A stretch of 64,000 nt of DNA from Blasia pusilla (GCA_050084515.1 CM114274.1:2790001-2854000), one strand, 5' to 3'. Positions 11,747-24,360 are shown, counted from the first letter of the stretch. Notes: generated from the sequence alone by a model not told the origin. Translations and numbers: made by a program.

Positions 11747-14700
11747 TTTTCAATATGTGACAAGATAAGACTATTTTTGTGAATATATCGTGAAGCTAGA
11801 ACATATCACCTGTTCTTACCTATCATTTTAATATGAATACTAGTGGGAGCAAAGGGAAATCCTTTTTTTTCCGGAATTTTTACTAATGTACAAAATATAA
11901 CGAGTTGGATTGGAACGATCTAGCTTTTCGATATTGGACTTCTGATTGCCCCATGCAAGGATCGCGACCATCTCAATCACGAGCATTTGAAAAGTAATGC
12001 ACTGATAATGGTAGTTTGAATTTGAGAGTATGTCATTCGAGATTTTTGTTATGATCTGCTACTTTTTGTTTTTCTGCCACAGACAACTTGCAAAGTTAGG
12101 CCTAGATTTGAACGTTTGTAATGTCGTAGTGCTCACAATTGTTTATCGGAAGCTTCGTAATTGAGCAGAGATCCGACATGGACCTCTCCATTGGATTTAT
12201 AGGTTCTTCCCAAGAATTTTTCTATGTGTCATATGAGCTTCTTAATCGCCTAAAACTACGGAGTGTCCCCGTTTTGCATTTTCTCGTAAAAAATTTGTCT
12301 TCGATAGAAAAATTTTTTTTTTTTTCTTTAGCTCTCGACCAATAGCCGCAAAAAGACCGCGGAATGTTGCTCAGGATTTAAAAGCTCGCAATGTCATATT
12401 GTGACAAGTATGGACCATGAGAGTCGTAATTGAGCAAGATGTTAGACATGGATCTTATGACAGATTGAGCGTTGCAATTGAGCTAGAGTTCGACATGGAG
12501 CTTTGGATGGATTTCTACGTTATGCTACAAAGAAACTACAGAGGTGGCGATGATGTGTGATTGTTGAGTGAGTGCATGGAGTCCCTGGCCTCCAATGTTG
12601 ATAGATTTGTAAGGGAACATAAACCCTCAATTACCACCTCCAAACAACTGCTGTGCGTCTCGATAACCTTGGGAGATATGGAGCGGAGGAAAGCAGAAGT
12701 AAGTCAAATTTTCTAGGTGGAGTTGCACTTCAAACTTCAAGCCCGACCTCTAGTAAATGATGTCGTGTATTAGTTGATTCGTAACAAAAAGGGTGGAGTC
12801 ATTGTAAATTTTTTATCATAGTAAAATTTGAAGCCCGCGCATCACATAGGCATTCTTACAAGTATTAAGAATGACATGATGCAATAATGCAATCAAGTAT
12901 TGTGGAGGAAGGGCTACAATTCAAACCCATCATGGAGTCAAATCTTCTCAAACTAACAAGTCTATTCAACTTTATGAACATGATACAAATCTTGTGACAT
13001 TTTTCAATGTACCTCAAAAAATGTAGCAATAGCATCAATCACTACCAAAGCTTCTTTGCAAATCCCTTAATTGCTATACTTTATGAAACTTTTATGTTGA
13101 TCATAACTAACATATTCTTGTCAATTATTTGGACTTTACAAGTCGGAGTTTAAATGGCATAAATTCTCAGCAAGAAGAGATTACATCATGGTTAATAACT
13201 CCTACAAATTTCAAATGAAACACTTATACAACCCACCTAGGGATTGTGCTAAGACTATGGGAATAGGATGTTACTTTTAGAGGGCCCAAGACAATATTAA
13301 CTTCGTGTACTTAGACATGAGATGCATGTGCCTTTATCAATAGTACTAAATTTATCCTCAATCAAAGTCATCCACTTGATAAAAATCATGTAGTCTACAG
13401 TAGACAATGATCAACTCCCAGACCATCAATCTCTTCTTACTGATATAAAAAATCGTCAACACATTCCAGTAAGTCTCGATTGAGTTGGAATATTATCACA
13501 TAATAATCCAACTCCAATGTCCATTGTACCATTAAACATAAGTACTTAACAAGATTATGGGTTTAATAATTTAATATAATCCCCAAAAAAGTCCAAGTGT
13601 GCATAGAAAATGCCCATCCAAGTAATTAGCATCAGCATACGTTGATAGAAACTCTCTAATTTAATTTTAAATTATGTGCAAAGTTCTTTATTAATTTTAA
13701 TTCTTCTTTTTTGATATTTTAATGGTCTCATTCAAGTGCACTTCTATAAATAATACTCTTGCGTATAGTTTAGGTATGCCAGCAAACTTGTTTATTGTTT
13801 CTACCATATTCATTTGTTCATTTATAATTGCAAGGTGTACATGGAATTTTTAAATATTTAATAGTATCATATCATTTGCACTTCCACACGCCATGGAGTT
13901 TCAAGAAGTTTTTTTTAAGGAGTAGGCTCAAATCCACTAGGGAGACTAACTTTTTTCTTCTTTTTTTAAGAAAACCATCTAATCTTTATGTAATCTTCGC
14001 ACTTATAATTCAAAGATGGTTTTCTAAGAAATAGTATTGAGCTCATCGATTTATGTTGAAATGTGGTTGTCCTTAGTATGCTCAACTTCTTTGCACTCAG
14101 GCACATCAAGATTAATATGCTCCAGATTGGATTCAGCATATTGTTCACATTTTATCTACATGCCATCCTTGTTGTTTTGATTTTGTTACTTTTCTTCATT
14201 TTCTTTTAGCTTCATGAAATATGACTTAAGTCTTTCATTTAAAATCTTATGCATGACCACCCATTACAAATGAGAGAGCCATCTCGGTGGGGAAGACTCC
14301 ATTTGTCCATCATGGCCAATCTTCACATGCACATAGTGTCATCACCAATTGAAATGAAAATATAGATTATACAAGTGATTAAATTTCAATCCCAAGGGCT
14401 ACATTGCCTCTACATGTCTATTAGTTTATTTCTTTAGCACTTGACCAAGCTTATTAAGTCCATGCTAAGTTTCTAGTCATCAAATATATTGTGGATGCTT
14501 CAATAAGATGTCTTCATTGCACTTATGGCACTATTGTTTTACATTATATGTAGCTCATCCTAAGTAACTGCCTGATTATTTTCATAGAACAATCCATATT
14601 TATCAAAATTTTGAGAATTTTGCTTCAGTGCTTTTGTTCAAAATTCTAATACACATCATATTACCAACTTTTTTAACATAACCATGTCATCTTATGCCAA

Positions 14701-15109
14701 TGTAAAATTATTTCTTATCTCCATTGCAAATAATGGTATCCAAATATACCTTTACTATCATACATATCATACACATCATACCCGATTAATCATACCTAGT
14801 CAGAACTCAAAATAATTGTCCATAATAATATAAGTAAATAATTACTTATATTATCACGCACACTAACTTCCATTCTTCACCATGCCCCATAAATTTATGT
14901 CCAAAATTCCATTTCCTATAATAAATTTTGTCCCTAATAGGAGAGCTTCTTGGAATGGTGAAAACGTGTTTTTTTTTAACCTTGGTATTTATGACGTGTG
15001 ACGCCATATTTCCATCATATGAAATATTTTTTTAACAAATTACTTTTACAAACGTGTGAATCGCATGAGCACATTTCTAGTGTGTATTATACTTGACACC
15101 CAACCCCAC
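11747..15109. other. AT-rich intergenic stretch, no gene seen
   Basis: Over 3 kb of AT-rich DNA with dense stop codons in all frames. I see no domain-bearing ORF, no RNA gene and no LTR pair. Poly-T tracts occur (for example near 12310 and 13960). It is probably old transposon debris next to the Helitron-like end that follows. Confidence 0.45.
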
Positions 15110-15143
15110 TCTCCAATAATAATATCTATATTATTATTGGAGA
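15110..15143. repeat. Perfect 16-bp palindrome arms with a 2-nt centre
   Basis: TCTCCAATAATAATAT, then CT, then ATATTATTATTGGAGA. The right arm and following bases (TTATTATTGGAGA...GATTTGCAAAC) resemble 35145-35170, which also precedes a Helitron-like end, so the palindrome belongs to that repeat family. Confidence 0.85.
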
Positions 15144-15218
15144 ATGCATTTTTGATTTGCAAACACGTAGAGCGGTTGGTCCTTTCACACCTGTGCATTG
15201 CATGGGTAGTAGACTAGT
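15144..15218 (+). mobile_element. Candidate Helitron 3' terminus
   Basis: A short hairpin CCTGTGC-ATT-GCATGGG (15190-15206, with G-T wobbles) is followed after 7 nt by CTAG|T (15214-15218). This matches the known plant Helitron 3' end: a short GC stem, then CTRR, inserted before T. The upstream sequence is shared with the similar end at 35140-35283. The 5' terminus was not identified. Confidence 0.4.
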
Positions 15219-16447
15219 GTGAATAGATAGTGTGTTAGTTATTTCCTGAAATTTTCCTATTAATCCAAACCCAAGATTTTTAACACTAAAATCCTTTTAT
15301 CTTACCTTTTCAACAAAACTATAAAAAAATAAGTTAACTTATATTCCTTCCGTGTATGCGGAGATCCTGGTCTCATATTAAAATTTTACATTTTTTTAAT
15401 ACAATTAAATTAGATATATAATTTTTCTAATAATCCTTCCTAATTGTTTTTCAAAATTTCATCCAATTTTTCTAAATACGTGTCGGATAATTACTTTCTC
15501 CCCAACCTGTGAGAGGGCGGCAGCTGGTTCTATACTGCTTTTGACAAATTAAGAAATCGATCGAATCCCGTGAGAAAACAGGGCCCGTGGAAAACGAACG
15601 ATGCAGGAACCTTCCGCGGTCCCGGGCGACGACCAGAACGTGTCCTTTGTGCTCAGTCAGTCCTCCGTCCTCCGTGATTTCCAAAGGAGCTCAGCCCATG
15701 TCAGTAAAAGTGCGACCCTATCTACGCTTCAAGATTGAGACCAGTCTTCCTCGAAGTGACCAGTTCTCGGTTCCAGAAATTCGCGCGACTGCGGGAACTG
15801 CAGAAATCTTGGCGTTCAGAATCACTTGTATGTCATTCACCGATAGCTCTGTGAGGAGTAGTCTTACGAGTGTGCTGCGTGTGTGCACGGGTTAGTACTA
15901 CTTGCGGGATCCATCGATTAAGCTGGCGGTTTCTGTGTTCTTTGGCGTAGTCGATCTTGTGTCTTATTAGGTTATCTACTGGGCCGGACTTATTCTAGGG
16001 GATAGAAAATCCAGCTTTCTTCGACGTCCAAGCGGTCGTGGTGGATGCACACAGTGTGACTGAGGTTCGTTTGTCGCGTCGGGAACCGTCTTGATCTGTA
16101 CTCCGGACGAAAGAGCGGGAGTGTTTGCGGGGTTGCTATCCAAGATCTACCTAGATTGAACACTTGAAGCTGGAGAGTGATTGGTATGTTTCAGGTCCTG
16201 TAACAGAGTAAGACGAACCCTCAGGCATGGATTTTGAATTTCCGCTCCTTCGATCCGACATCAGTGCGTAATAGTTGGACAGCGCGACCTCACAAGTAAT
16301 TTGCTTGAAGACGCCGAGGATTCTGAGGTAGTGAATGTGGAAACTCTTGTCCCCAGAGCGACGTTGAATTTCTCAAATAGTGACGTCAGGGATCTGTAGA
16401 AGGATTGGATAACGTCATCCGGAAAGTTCGTTTCGTTCCCACCAGCG
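15219..16447 (+). promoter_or_regulatory. Upstream region and probable 5' leader of the phospholipase gene
   Basis: The first 250 bp are AT-rich and the sequence becomes GC-richer from about 15490. The 5' UTR probably starts somewhere in 15500-16200. A 102-codon ORF at 15587 has no recognisable domain and is likely leader sequence. I cannot place a TATA box or start site with confidence. Confidence 0.3.
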
Positions 16448-18568
16448 ATGGACTCCCCTACAGTGCGTCAAGTCGCAGACGATGCGGCGTATTACCCGAG
16501 ATGTTCTCCTCATTCGAATTTGGGCAGCTCAATGTCTTTTCCATCTCGCGAAGAATCGTCAAGCGGTGAGAACTCCGCTGGTCGTGGTCGACGCAACTTC
16601 TCACAACATCTGAGACCACTGCAACTGACGAACAGCTCTCAATCGATAGCATCCCAGTCGGAGGGACTATCTCAATACAGTGTCCCTAATTCGTCGAAGA
16701 ATCCCCGAGCAGGAGGGCCGTTGAGTCCGGATTCCGAGAAGATGCTCGTCAGGCGAATCGAAGAGCTCTCTAAGCTCGACTCGCCTGTGTTGCGAGAGCT
16801 TTCCAGAAGACTAGGGGCGCTGTTTAAAATTCATACTCCTCCGTATGATCCGGCCAAACGCATGGGACATCCTTACAAAGACCTGCAGATTGGAGAGAGG
16901 TGGCAAGAAATACAAGGTGCTAATCTCTGGGCGGGGCTTCTGGATCCCATCGACCCAGCTCTACGCGCTGAGATTGTCAGATATGGCGAATTCGCCGGGG
17001 CCACATACGATGCCTTCGACGGGAACCCCCGGTCTCAATATTGTGGCAGCAGCAAGTACACCAAGGCGTGCCTTCTGGAGAAAGTTGGATTGGAAAATAG
17101 AGGCTACGAGATCACCCGATTCCTTTACTCAACTGCTGAACTACATGTCCCCAATTTTTTCAATAGGCCTGTGGTCGACAATCCGTGGAGCAAGGACTCC
17201 AACTGGATGGGCTTTGTGGCCGTCTGCACGTCCCCTGAAGAGATCCGCAGGCTCGGACGCCGAGACATCGTTGTGGCGTGGAGGGGGACAGTCACGAAAT
17301 TCGAATGGATATCTGATTTGCATGATTACATGGCTCCTGCAGGGTTCGATCCACGGCAGGATGATGTCATGGTGGAGAGCGGTTTCTTGAGCGTTTACAA
17401 ATCCGCGAATGAGAAATCGCGGTACAATAAGAAGAGCGCCCGAGAGCAAGTTCTTGGAGCTGTGAGAAGTCTGGTCGACACCTACAGACACGAGGACCTT
17501 AGCATAACCGTCATCGGCCACAGTTTGGGGAGCGCTCTGGCAACGCTTTGCGCCTACGACATTGCGGAGTCAGGGATGAACTTGAAAAGAACGTCTCCCA
17601 ACGTTCCTAACCATTGGTATGTTCCGTCGAGGAAACCCATCAGTGATCAATCGCAGCCTCAGGAGATCAGCCTATATTCTCAGATTCCACCCAAAAGAGA
17701 AGAGTACAGCGAGAATGTTGTCCGGGAGCAGATTCGCGACTACCTCGAAAAGATCGACGAGGGCGCGGACAAGTTGGCGGACAGTTTGAGAGGCCATCTC
17801 TCTGTAGGAAGTGCCGATTCGGTCCACGGCGTCTCCGATTCCGTCTCCACGAGCGACAGCAGCTCCTTCAAATTCAGGAGCGCGAGATTGGAGAACGACA
17901 GCGTTCCCGTCACCGTCATGTCTTTCGCCGGGCCCAGGGTTGGCAACATCGCGTTCGGCCAGAGAATGGAGGACCTCGGAGTGGCGGTGCTTCGCGTGGT
18001 GAACGTCAATGATTACGTGCCTACTGTTCCTGGAATCGATTTGATCGCGAAGCCTATGAGGCTTCTTCACAAAGTAGCGAATTTCGTTCCGTCCTACCGG
18101 CATGTGGGTGTGGAGCTCAAAGTCGACAATTTGAAGTCGCCGTACCTCAAAGAAACTACGAACCCTCTAATCACTCATGATTTGGAAGGCTATCTCCATC
18201 TTGTGGACGGTTACCACGCCTCCGATGCGTCTTTCGAGCCGACGTTGAGAGATTACGCGCTGGCTAATAAGAAGTGCGATTTTCTGCGGCCCGAGTTATT
18301 CATCCCCGGCTCATGGTGGCAGGAGGAGAATAAAGGATTAACGCGGGACGACGATGGTCACTGGGTCGTGCCTCGAAGGGCTCCGGATTTGTTCCCCGCG
18401 ACGCCCACATCCGCTGGCGACGATTTTGGATTCTCCGGTCCAGAGACACCTCTTGAACGCGGAGATCGCTCCGGATTCTACAGAAGTGTCTCCATAGCTT
18501 TGGAGAGATCAAACACTCTGGACATGCAGAGGTCTAGCGATACTGACCCCTTCGAATCGCCACAATGA
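16448..18568 (+). CDS. DAD1-like phospholipase A1 (lipase class 3), intronless
   Basis: A 706-aa plant lipase of the phospholipase A1 class I type, expected to release sn-1 fatty acids from galactolipids or phospholipids; in seed plants such plastid enzymes can feed oxylipin synthesis. Residues 1-95 are Ser-rich and low-complexity, possibly targeting sequence but with acidic residues. RRIEELSKLDSPVLREL begins the family region near 99. The lipase core follows: VAWRGT, then GHSLG with nucleophile Ser359, PVTVMSFAGPRVGN (from about 486), Asp522 in NVNDYVPTVPG and His590 in VDGYHA, completing a Ser-Asp-His triad. The tail WWQEENKGL...WVVP is typical. About 105 residues (380-484), rich in Ser and charged residues, replace the usually short loop after AYDIAE. 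The single-exon structure matches many family members. Confidence 0.93.
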   Translation: MDSPTVRQVADDAAYYPRCSPHSNLGSSMSFPSREESSSGENSAGRGRRNFSQHLRPLQLTNSSQSIASQSEGLSQYSVPNSSKNPRAGGPLSPDSEKMLVRRIEELSKLDSPVLRELSRRLGALFKIHTPPYDPAKRMGHPYKDLQIGERWQEIQGANLWAGLLDPIDPALRAEIVRYGEFAGATYDAFDGNPRSQYCGSSKYTKACLLEKVGLENRGYEITRFLYSTAELHVPNFFNRPVVDNPWSKDSNWMGFVAVCTSPEEIRRLGRRDIVVAWRGTVTKFEWISDLHDYMAPAGFDPRQDDVMVESGFLSVYKSANEKSRYNKKSAREQVLGAVRSLVDTYRHEDLSITVIGHSLGSALATLCAYDIAESGMNLKRTSPNVPNHWYVPSRKPISDQSQPQEISLYSQIPPKREEYSENVVREQIRDYLEKIDEGADKLADSLRGHLSVGSADSVHGVSDSVSTSDSSSFKFRSARLENDSVPVTVMSFAGPRVGNIAFGQRMEDLGVAVLRVVNVNDYVPTVPGIDLIAKPMRLLHKVANFVPSYRHVGVELKVDNLKSPYLKETTNPLITHDLEGYLHLVDGYHASDASFEPTLRDYALANKKCDFLRPELFIPGSWWQEENKGLTRDDDGHWVVPRRAPDLFPATPTSAGDDFGFSGPETPLERGDRSGFYRSVSIALERSNTLDMQRSSDTDPFESPQ

Positions 18569-21000
18569 TTTTCGAGAGATGTGTCGGGTGTTGCATTCTC
18601 CGTGACTGAGACGGTCTAGATAGCATGCGCGGCTCTGTGTACGATTGATCCCAGCGTCGGTCGTGGAGTTCCCAAATAGTCTTAGCTAGCGGCCAATACG
18701 TCTGTGGTACCGTCAAGCATTTTGAGAGTTTAGATATTGCAAGTTTGTGAAGTGGCAAAGTTGGAGAATGTTCAACTTCCTTCACCGTAATCTCGAGGTC
18801 GTCGATCGAGCCCTAAGGTCGCTCGGTCACTTTCGTTTCTGGATAGCGTACTTATCCCTTCGAGACTGTTGTTATCCAGCAACCAGATCAGCTGCTAGTG
18901 CATTTCGTTCAGCGGATAGCCACAATGACACTCGCTCGATGATCTTCGGAACACTCACTTGGAAGAAGAAGAAAACTCCAATATGATATGATTCCGAGCT
19001 CACTGAATGTCCAAAATGTACTTGACGCAATTTCTGAATTTTTATACATGTAGATGCACCGCAGTGAAAAAATCACCGTCTCTGACGCTGAGATCGTCGG
19101 AAAGCATCTTGGCACCATCGCGATGAACGCGGCTACGAACCACTGCGGCCCGCAGCTCTCGTGGGTCAATCCTATGTCCCACCCCGTTTATGTACTTCGA
19201 CCCCTTCGATTTATGTTACTAGTATGTTTGACAGTGATGCCCGTGGTGGCAGAGTTTTCCTAGTCACCACGGGCAACTATCTTCTCGGCCCTCCGCAATA
19301 GAACTTATAGAAGGACCAGAAACGTACAGGTGTAAATAATAGAAGGACCTTGAAAGACAAGTGTCAACACAGGATTTCTCTAACTCCAGTTGACGGGTGT
19401 CAAGATAAAATAAGGTCCCCATCTTTGAACTGTGGGTCAAAGTCGGCAAACTAGACCCAAATGTTGTGGAACAGACGGCATTTGCGCTGTACTGCACTTG
19501 CCCGCATCTCGGGAGCACAGAGCCAGACTCACAGGGCTGGACACGTTGATTGCTGCACCGGGCCTGGGCGGGCGGGCTTGGCGGCTTTGATGTTTAAGGA
19601 TCCGGGTTAAGAGAATAGCGTTATCCGCACGATTCCTTGCTGTCGCGTGTCGGCATCCAGTGATAGGACCCGGATTCGTGCACATGACGTGGACGGCGGA
19701 GGAGGAAAGACATTTGGAAAAAACTATGTGGATGTGGGAAACATGAGTCATGTTGGCGAATCTCTCTACTTCCAACCGTAAGCGATTTTTTTGAATCTTT
19801 GTGAAGGGAAGAGGAGCGGCGAGAGAAGAGGAGCGAATGAGAGGGCCATACGGACGATAAATGGAGAGGATTCGGTTTGCGGCATTAATGATTTACACGG
19901 ACTCATTTTTTCTTCCTTCATTTTTCTTTAATGTCCATTCTATTTTAAAAGAGTACAATGATAGGTAACATCATGGAAGGAAAGGTGGAAAAGAAGATAA
20001 CAAGGAAAAGTCAACACATAAAACAGCCCCTGTTAACAAAAATTCAGGAGGCTTTGTCCTCCAATATTCTTTTTGCATGGATGTTGATAGTAGGCGAATA
20101 TTTGAAATTCTTCTTTTTCTTAGAATAATAGGATCCACTCTATTATAGTAACAAACTTCCATAGATGACAAAAAAAAAGGAATAACATCTCAAAAGAGGA
20201 GAGTCAAAAACTGCATAATAGAATGCAAAAATAATGGCAACTAACAAATATCAACTCAACTAGCTACACGATTGATAACTTGAACAAATATAACAAGAAC
20301 ACTAGTAGGTGGTCAGATGTAAACAGACGACTAAGCGAGCGAATCCCCACCACTTCTGCACGACGTAGGCTAATATGGCACAGTCAGGCCGCCCAGATGC
20401 AGGCCACGGCAAGACTCTTCTCCGCTAGTTTGTGCGAGGAAATGATAGTCAAGTTTGGATTGGCCCGCGCTCGGAGCACTTTTGATCACGAGTCGCGAGG
20501 TATAGTGGAGACAGGTTGTGCTCATCACGGCCTTAACGAACTCGGATTGGCATGCCCTAGTTTTCTATATCTCTTTCTGAATGCATTTTTTCTTGAGAAC
20601 ATGAATTCTCAAAATTGAATCAAGCCATCGTTTTCCCTCTTTTCTACCCTTTTCCTTCAAAATGAGAGTCATCCATATTGGCAGTCGAAATATTTCTTTT
20701 CCCTCTTTTCTATGTACTAAAAAAAATGATAAATTTTGGAAAAAATACCCATTTAAAAAAATGGAGTAAGAAGACCTTTCTATAGAAAAATTTCAGAAAA
20801 TTAATTTTCCACTTTTCAAAGGACTATATCATTTGTCGAAATATATTTTCTATCAATATAGATTTTTCTTTGTATGGTGCCATAGATGATATTAACGCTT
20901 AGTAGTATATATTTTTACTATTCTCTCCTGATATAGTTGGTTTAAACACCTTCGTTAAGATGGATGGGAAGGAAACAATACTATTTTGGCAGTGTCACGT
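18569..21000. other. 3' flank of the phospholipase gene and intergenic DNA
   Basis: The first few hundred bases are probably 3' UTR. A hairpin with 11-bp arms TGCCCGTGGTG and CACCACGGGCA lies at 19238-19275. From 19800 the sequence is AT-rich, with short repeated CCCTCTTTTCTA words at 20633 and 20701. No ORF here shows a domain; the 112-codon ORF at 20280 is not recognisable. Confidence 0.4.
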
Positions 21001-21143
21001 CTTTTAGGATGTCCTGCACATACACATCGTTACACAACATATATCGCTGTCACCGAACACACACACAAACACGCACGATCCCATGCTAACTCATAGGATC
21101 CAAACAACAAGACAAGAAGTACCAAAATATCTCCAATGGATAG
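21001..21143 (-). repeat. Reversed LTR-start fragment at the left edge of element 1
   Basis: Read on the minus strand from 21143, this begins TTGGAGATATTTTGGTACTT and runs on like the start of the 3' LTR at 33254, including TTAGCATGGGATCGTGC. It is therefore the LTR's first about 140 bp in opposite orientation, next to the plus-oriented remainder of the LTR. A similar reversed piece lies inside the element at 25890-26026. Confidence 0.75.
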
Positions 21144-21165
21144 ATCGGTGAGATCTAGTTGAGCG

Positions 21166-21540
21166 CCTTCGCGAATAGTGGAGGACAGGCTCAAGAGGTC
21201 AAGAATGACGTGTTGAGGCCCTGTGAAACCTGAGAGAGCATGTTTTCCCTTCGTTTCGGCTCATTTGGAGCCATATTGAGAAACTTACTATTTTAGGTAA
21301 GTACTATTTTGAGTATATGATCGACTTTCTAGTTTAGGAAGTGGCCCTTGATCTCCTACATCAGGTCGAGAGCCAAGGAGGTGACTTGGGAGCATAGGTT
21401 ACCATAGAGAGAGCTTGGGAGAGGGGAGGAGTATACCTCAAGGAGAGAGAGAGCTGGAGAGCTCATTCTCTCTTTGTTGAATGTCTTGACACGAGGCGGT
21501 GGAGCTATGGTCCCTTGCCTCGTGAGTGTAACCCAAGACT
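21166..21540 (+). repeat. 5' LTR portion of element 1
   Basis: Aligns with 33335-33700 at high identity from TAGTGGAGGA(C/T)AGGCTCAA to GTGTAACCCAAG. Shared blocks include CCTACATCAGGTC and GCATAGGTTACCATAGAGAG. The first LTR segment is missing in this orientation (see 21001-21143). The true 3' end of this LTR may lie further right than 21540, because the right copy is truncated there. Confidence 0.8.
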
Positions 21541-23280
21541 CTCATTAGGAGAGTGGGTTTGATTTGACATTGAGAGAGATATGTGAGAGTGCACACATGT
21601 GAGAGCTATGGTGTTGTGAGATAGATTTCACCTTATTTTACAAAGAGAATGAGAGAATGAGAGAGCTTCATGGGGGAGCTCGCTGGTTGCTCGATGTTTG
21701 GCGCAGGTTGGGGATCGTGTTCCCCGCTTCATGGCTCATGGGAGTGTTCACGGGAGCAAGAGCCGCGCTATTTTAACGTTTGTATGCCAAATTTTTGTGT
21801 GAGAGAGTGGCGCACGGATGTGCTGCCCAATTTCTGATAGGGATTAAGTATGGGGGCGAGTTGCCCCATGCCCGTGCTCTCAAAGCACCATGTAGCTTGC
21901 TGATTTGTATTTTCACATGTTTTGCATTTTTTTTTGGGAGAAATCAGCGCGGAAGCATTGCCAAAATTTCTGTAGGAGAAGAGACATTGGGATTTATGAC
22001 AATACCTGTCAATTTTTATTGGAAGGTCTGATTCAAAATAATTTTTGATACCATCGTAGATCATAAAGTTGTACACGTTGTGCAATAGACACTACGCAAT
22101 TTGGAGCTGTGAGAAGAAAGTTATGGCCAATTTTTGCAAAATTTCCATTGTTAGGCGATTTTGAAGGGTAAAATTGTTCAAACCATAAACCAGCCGTCGC
22201 GCCGGCGGCGGCTGTCGCCTTAAATGGTCAACCATCACCTTCAACAGTCTGTTGTCGATGGTCTATATTCACCGTCAATGGTCCACCGTCACCGTCAGGG
22301 GTCCATCGTTGTCGACCGTTGATCGTCGCTGCCGCCTACCGCCGCTAAGAGTCGCGTTCGGCCGTTGTCCATCGTTGGTTGCCATAACAACCATTACGGA
22401 GTGGATGGTCTTCCACAACGACCGTTCATTCTTTGACTTGCGCCACCATCACGCATTTTGTTGTGGCTGCCACCGTCATCGAAGTTTCATCATCAACGAG
22501 TGATGGCACGTGACCTCGGGTAATGGTGTTTGAGTTTTTATTTCATTATGCTATATTGTGATTGGTAGCCACTCGATGACGGTCGAGTACCATGTCGTGA
22601 CGCTCGTAGTTGCAACGCGCCGCCGATTGCCGCGCCGTGCCGCTCCTCGCCGCACCGCACCGTCTCGATCCCGGAGCCGCTCCTTCACTAAGGAGCAGAG
22701 CGTGCGTATTGCTGATTGAGGAGGGTATGCCGCGGACTACCGCATCCCATTATCAAGTGCCGTGCCATTCTCTAGCCGTTCCGTGCCGCCAGTGCCGCAC
22801 CATACCACTGGATCCACACCGCATATTGAAGAGGTTTGAGCAGCGTCAATATGAGAGGAGTAGGACTTGCTGATTGGAGGAGTTGTCTTCACGACCGAGT
22901 TCGGATCAAGATTTGCAGTTGCCAAGGAGCGACATCGACATTATTGTCAGGTTACCCATTTTGATCTCTTACCCTGCAGGAGTGAGGGATTTTTGGGTAT
23001 TGGGAAGTTATTTGGGATATTGGGTTTCATGTTGATGTTGAGAGCATCGATGACGTATGGGTTGAGGGGACATAGACCTGTGTGGGATGTCCAGAGTTGA
23101 GGATGGTTTGTCGATGAGACTATAGATCAGTTGATTTGCCAAACCACGCCGCTTGTTGCCGCACAACACATGTCTCGGTGAGAGAGTGTAGCTTGAGTGC
23201 CGCATGTTAGATTGAGTGATTGCGTGATTACTCGCGAGGTTGAGAGTGATCGTGTGAGGGGGGCATGAGGATCATCACGG
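21541..23280 (+). other. Leader between 5' LTR and gag of element 1
   Basis: No ORF with a recognisable domain. It includes a GC-rich CCG/CGTC-repeating stretch at 22190-22700. A primer-binding site was not identified with confidence. Confidence 0.4.
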
Positions 23281-24360
23281 CGTCCTTTAGAGACTTTGAG
23301 AGGCAAGGTGGTGGACCAGAGAGTAGCTCTAGAGGATTTATGCGGAGTGGCATGAGGTTTTGAGGGTCTCCACGTGCGGGACCTCCTCGACCTCCTTGTG
23401 TGTCATCTTCAGATGAGGAGGAGGGCGTAGAGGAGTTGAGTAGTGATTTGCCACTCACATTGAGTAGTCCCATTGCTTGGGCGTACGAGATGGATGACCG
23501 AAGTAAAGGACCGCATAGGTTCCCAAGTGCAATAGGCCCGATAAAGTTGCATGACTTCATCACGAAGTTTAGGAGTTGGTGCAACTCATAGCAAGCTAGG
23601 AAGTCTAGAGAGTTCAACCCGTTTATAGCATGGAACGATATGTTCCAGCATTTAGAGGGGGCACCCTTGGACGATTACCATGAGTTCTCCCACAGATATG
23701 CCTAAGAGATTGAGGCATGGCGACTCTACTATGACCCACACTATGTGTCATGGACAGAGCCATTCCTAGATGAGGAGGAGGAGTCAGGAGAGGCTACTTC
23801 CTCTTCCATCAGTGATGTTTTAGGAGGAGTAACTCACATTGGAGCAGTTGCACCGTCCTGTCGGGTTTATCCCAGGTTCAACCCCGTGGTTGAGTTCATC
23901 ACTCCGTTAAGGGCGAGCTACTAGGGGATACGGACGGAGAAGTTTTGGAGCATCCACGACTTCCAGAGGCGCTCGGGTCACAGTTTGAGAGAGACTTGTA
24001 CTCACTTGTGCCGGTTGATCAACTTCACTTAGTGGGTGATAGAGGCTCAGGCTATCCAATCATGGTACCTGATGCTGGATCGGACCCTACGGACACGAGT
24101 GTGGAAGGGGGTAATTCTTATGAACACCTCACCTACCTTCAGAGATGTTTTTAGGACCTGTGAGAACATTGAGCGCATGATTGCACTTGTTAGGGTCATG
24201 GACGTGTGCCTCATCATGGAGGAGGAGATGGTGTTGCACCACGAGGTTATTAGTGTGACTATTGTTAGAGGTATGGTCACACAAGCGCCAGGTATTTCAG
24301 TTAACACCCTGAGTCACATCCAGACCGAGGGACAGAGAGGGAACCAGAGCGAGTAGCCGG
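23281..24360 (+). pseudogene. Gag of element 1, broken
   Basis: Recognisable in pieces across frames: the capsid-like LHDFITKFRSWCNS (before 23590), FNPFIAWNDMFQHLEG, DDYHEFSHRYA, and then FQRRSGHSLRE with a downstream LRTRVWKG. These match in order the Gag of element 2 (ELEDFMQEFDMWCD, DYHEFRKDH, FERKSGESLREAYTRI). Several in-frame stops and frameshifts are present. The protein would have formed the cytoplasmic particle. An intact zinc knuckle was not found here, whereas element 2 has one. Confidence 0.6.

Noticed and set aside
22200-22900. Proline/arginine-rich ORFs in the element 1 leader
   Set aside because: Driven by CCG/CGT repeats; no start context or domain, and not shared with element 2.
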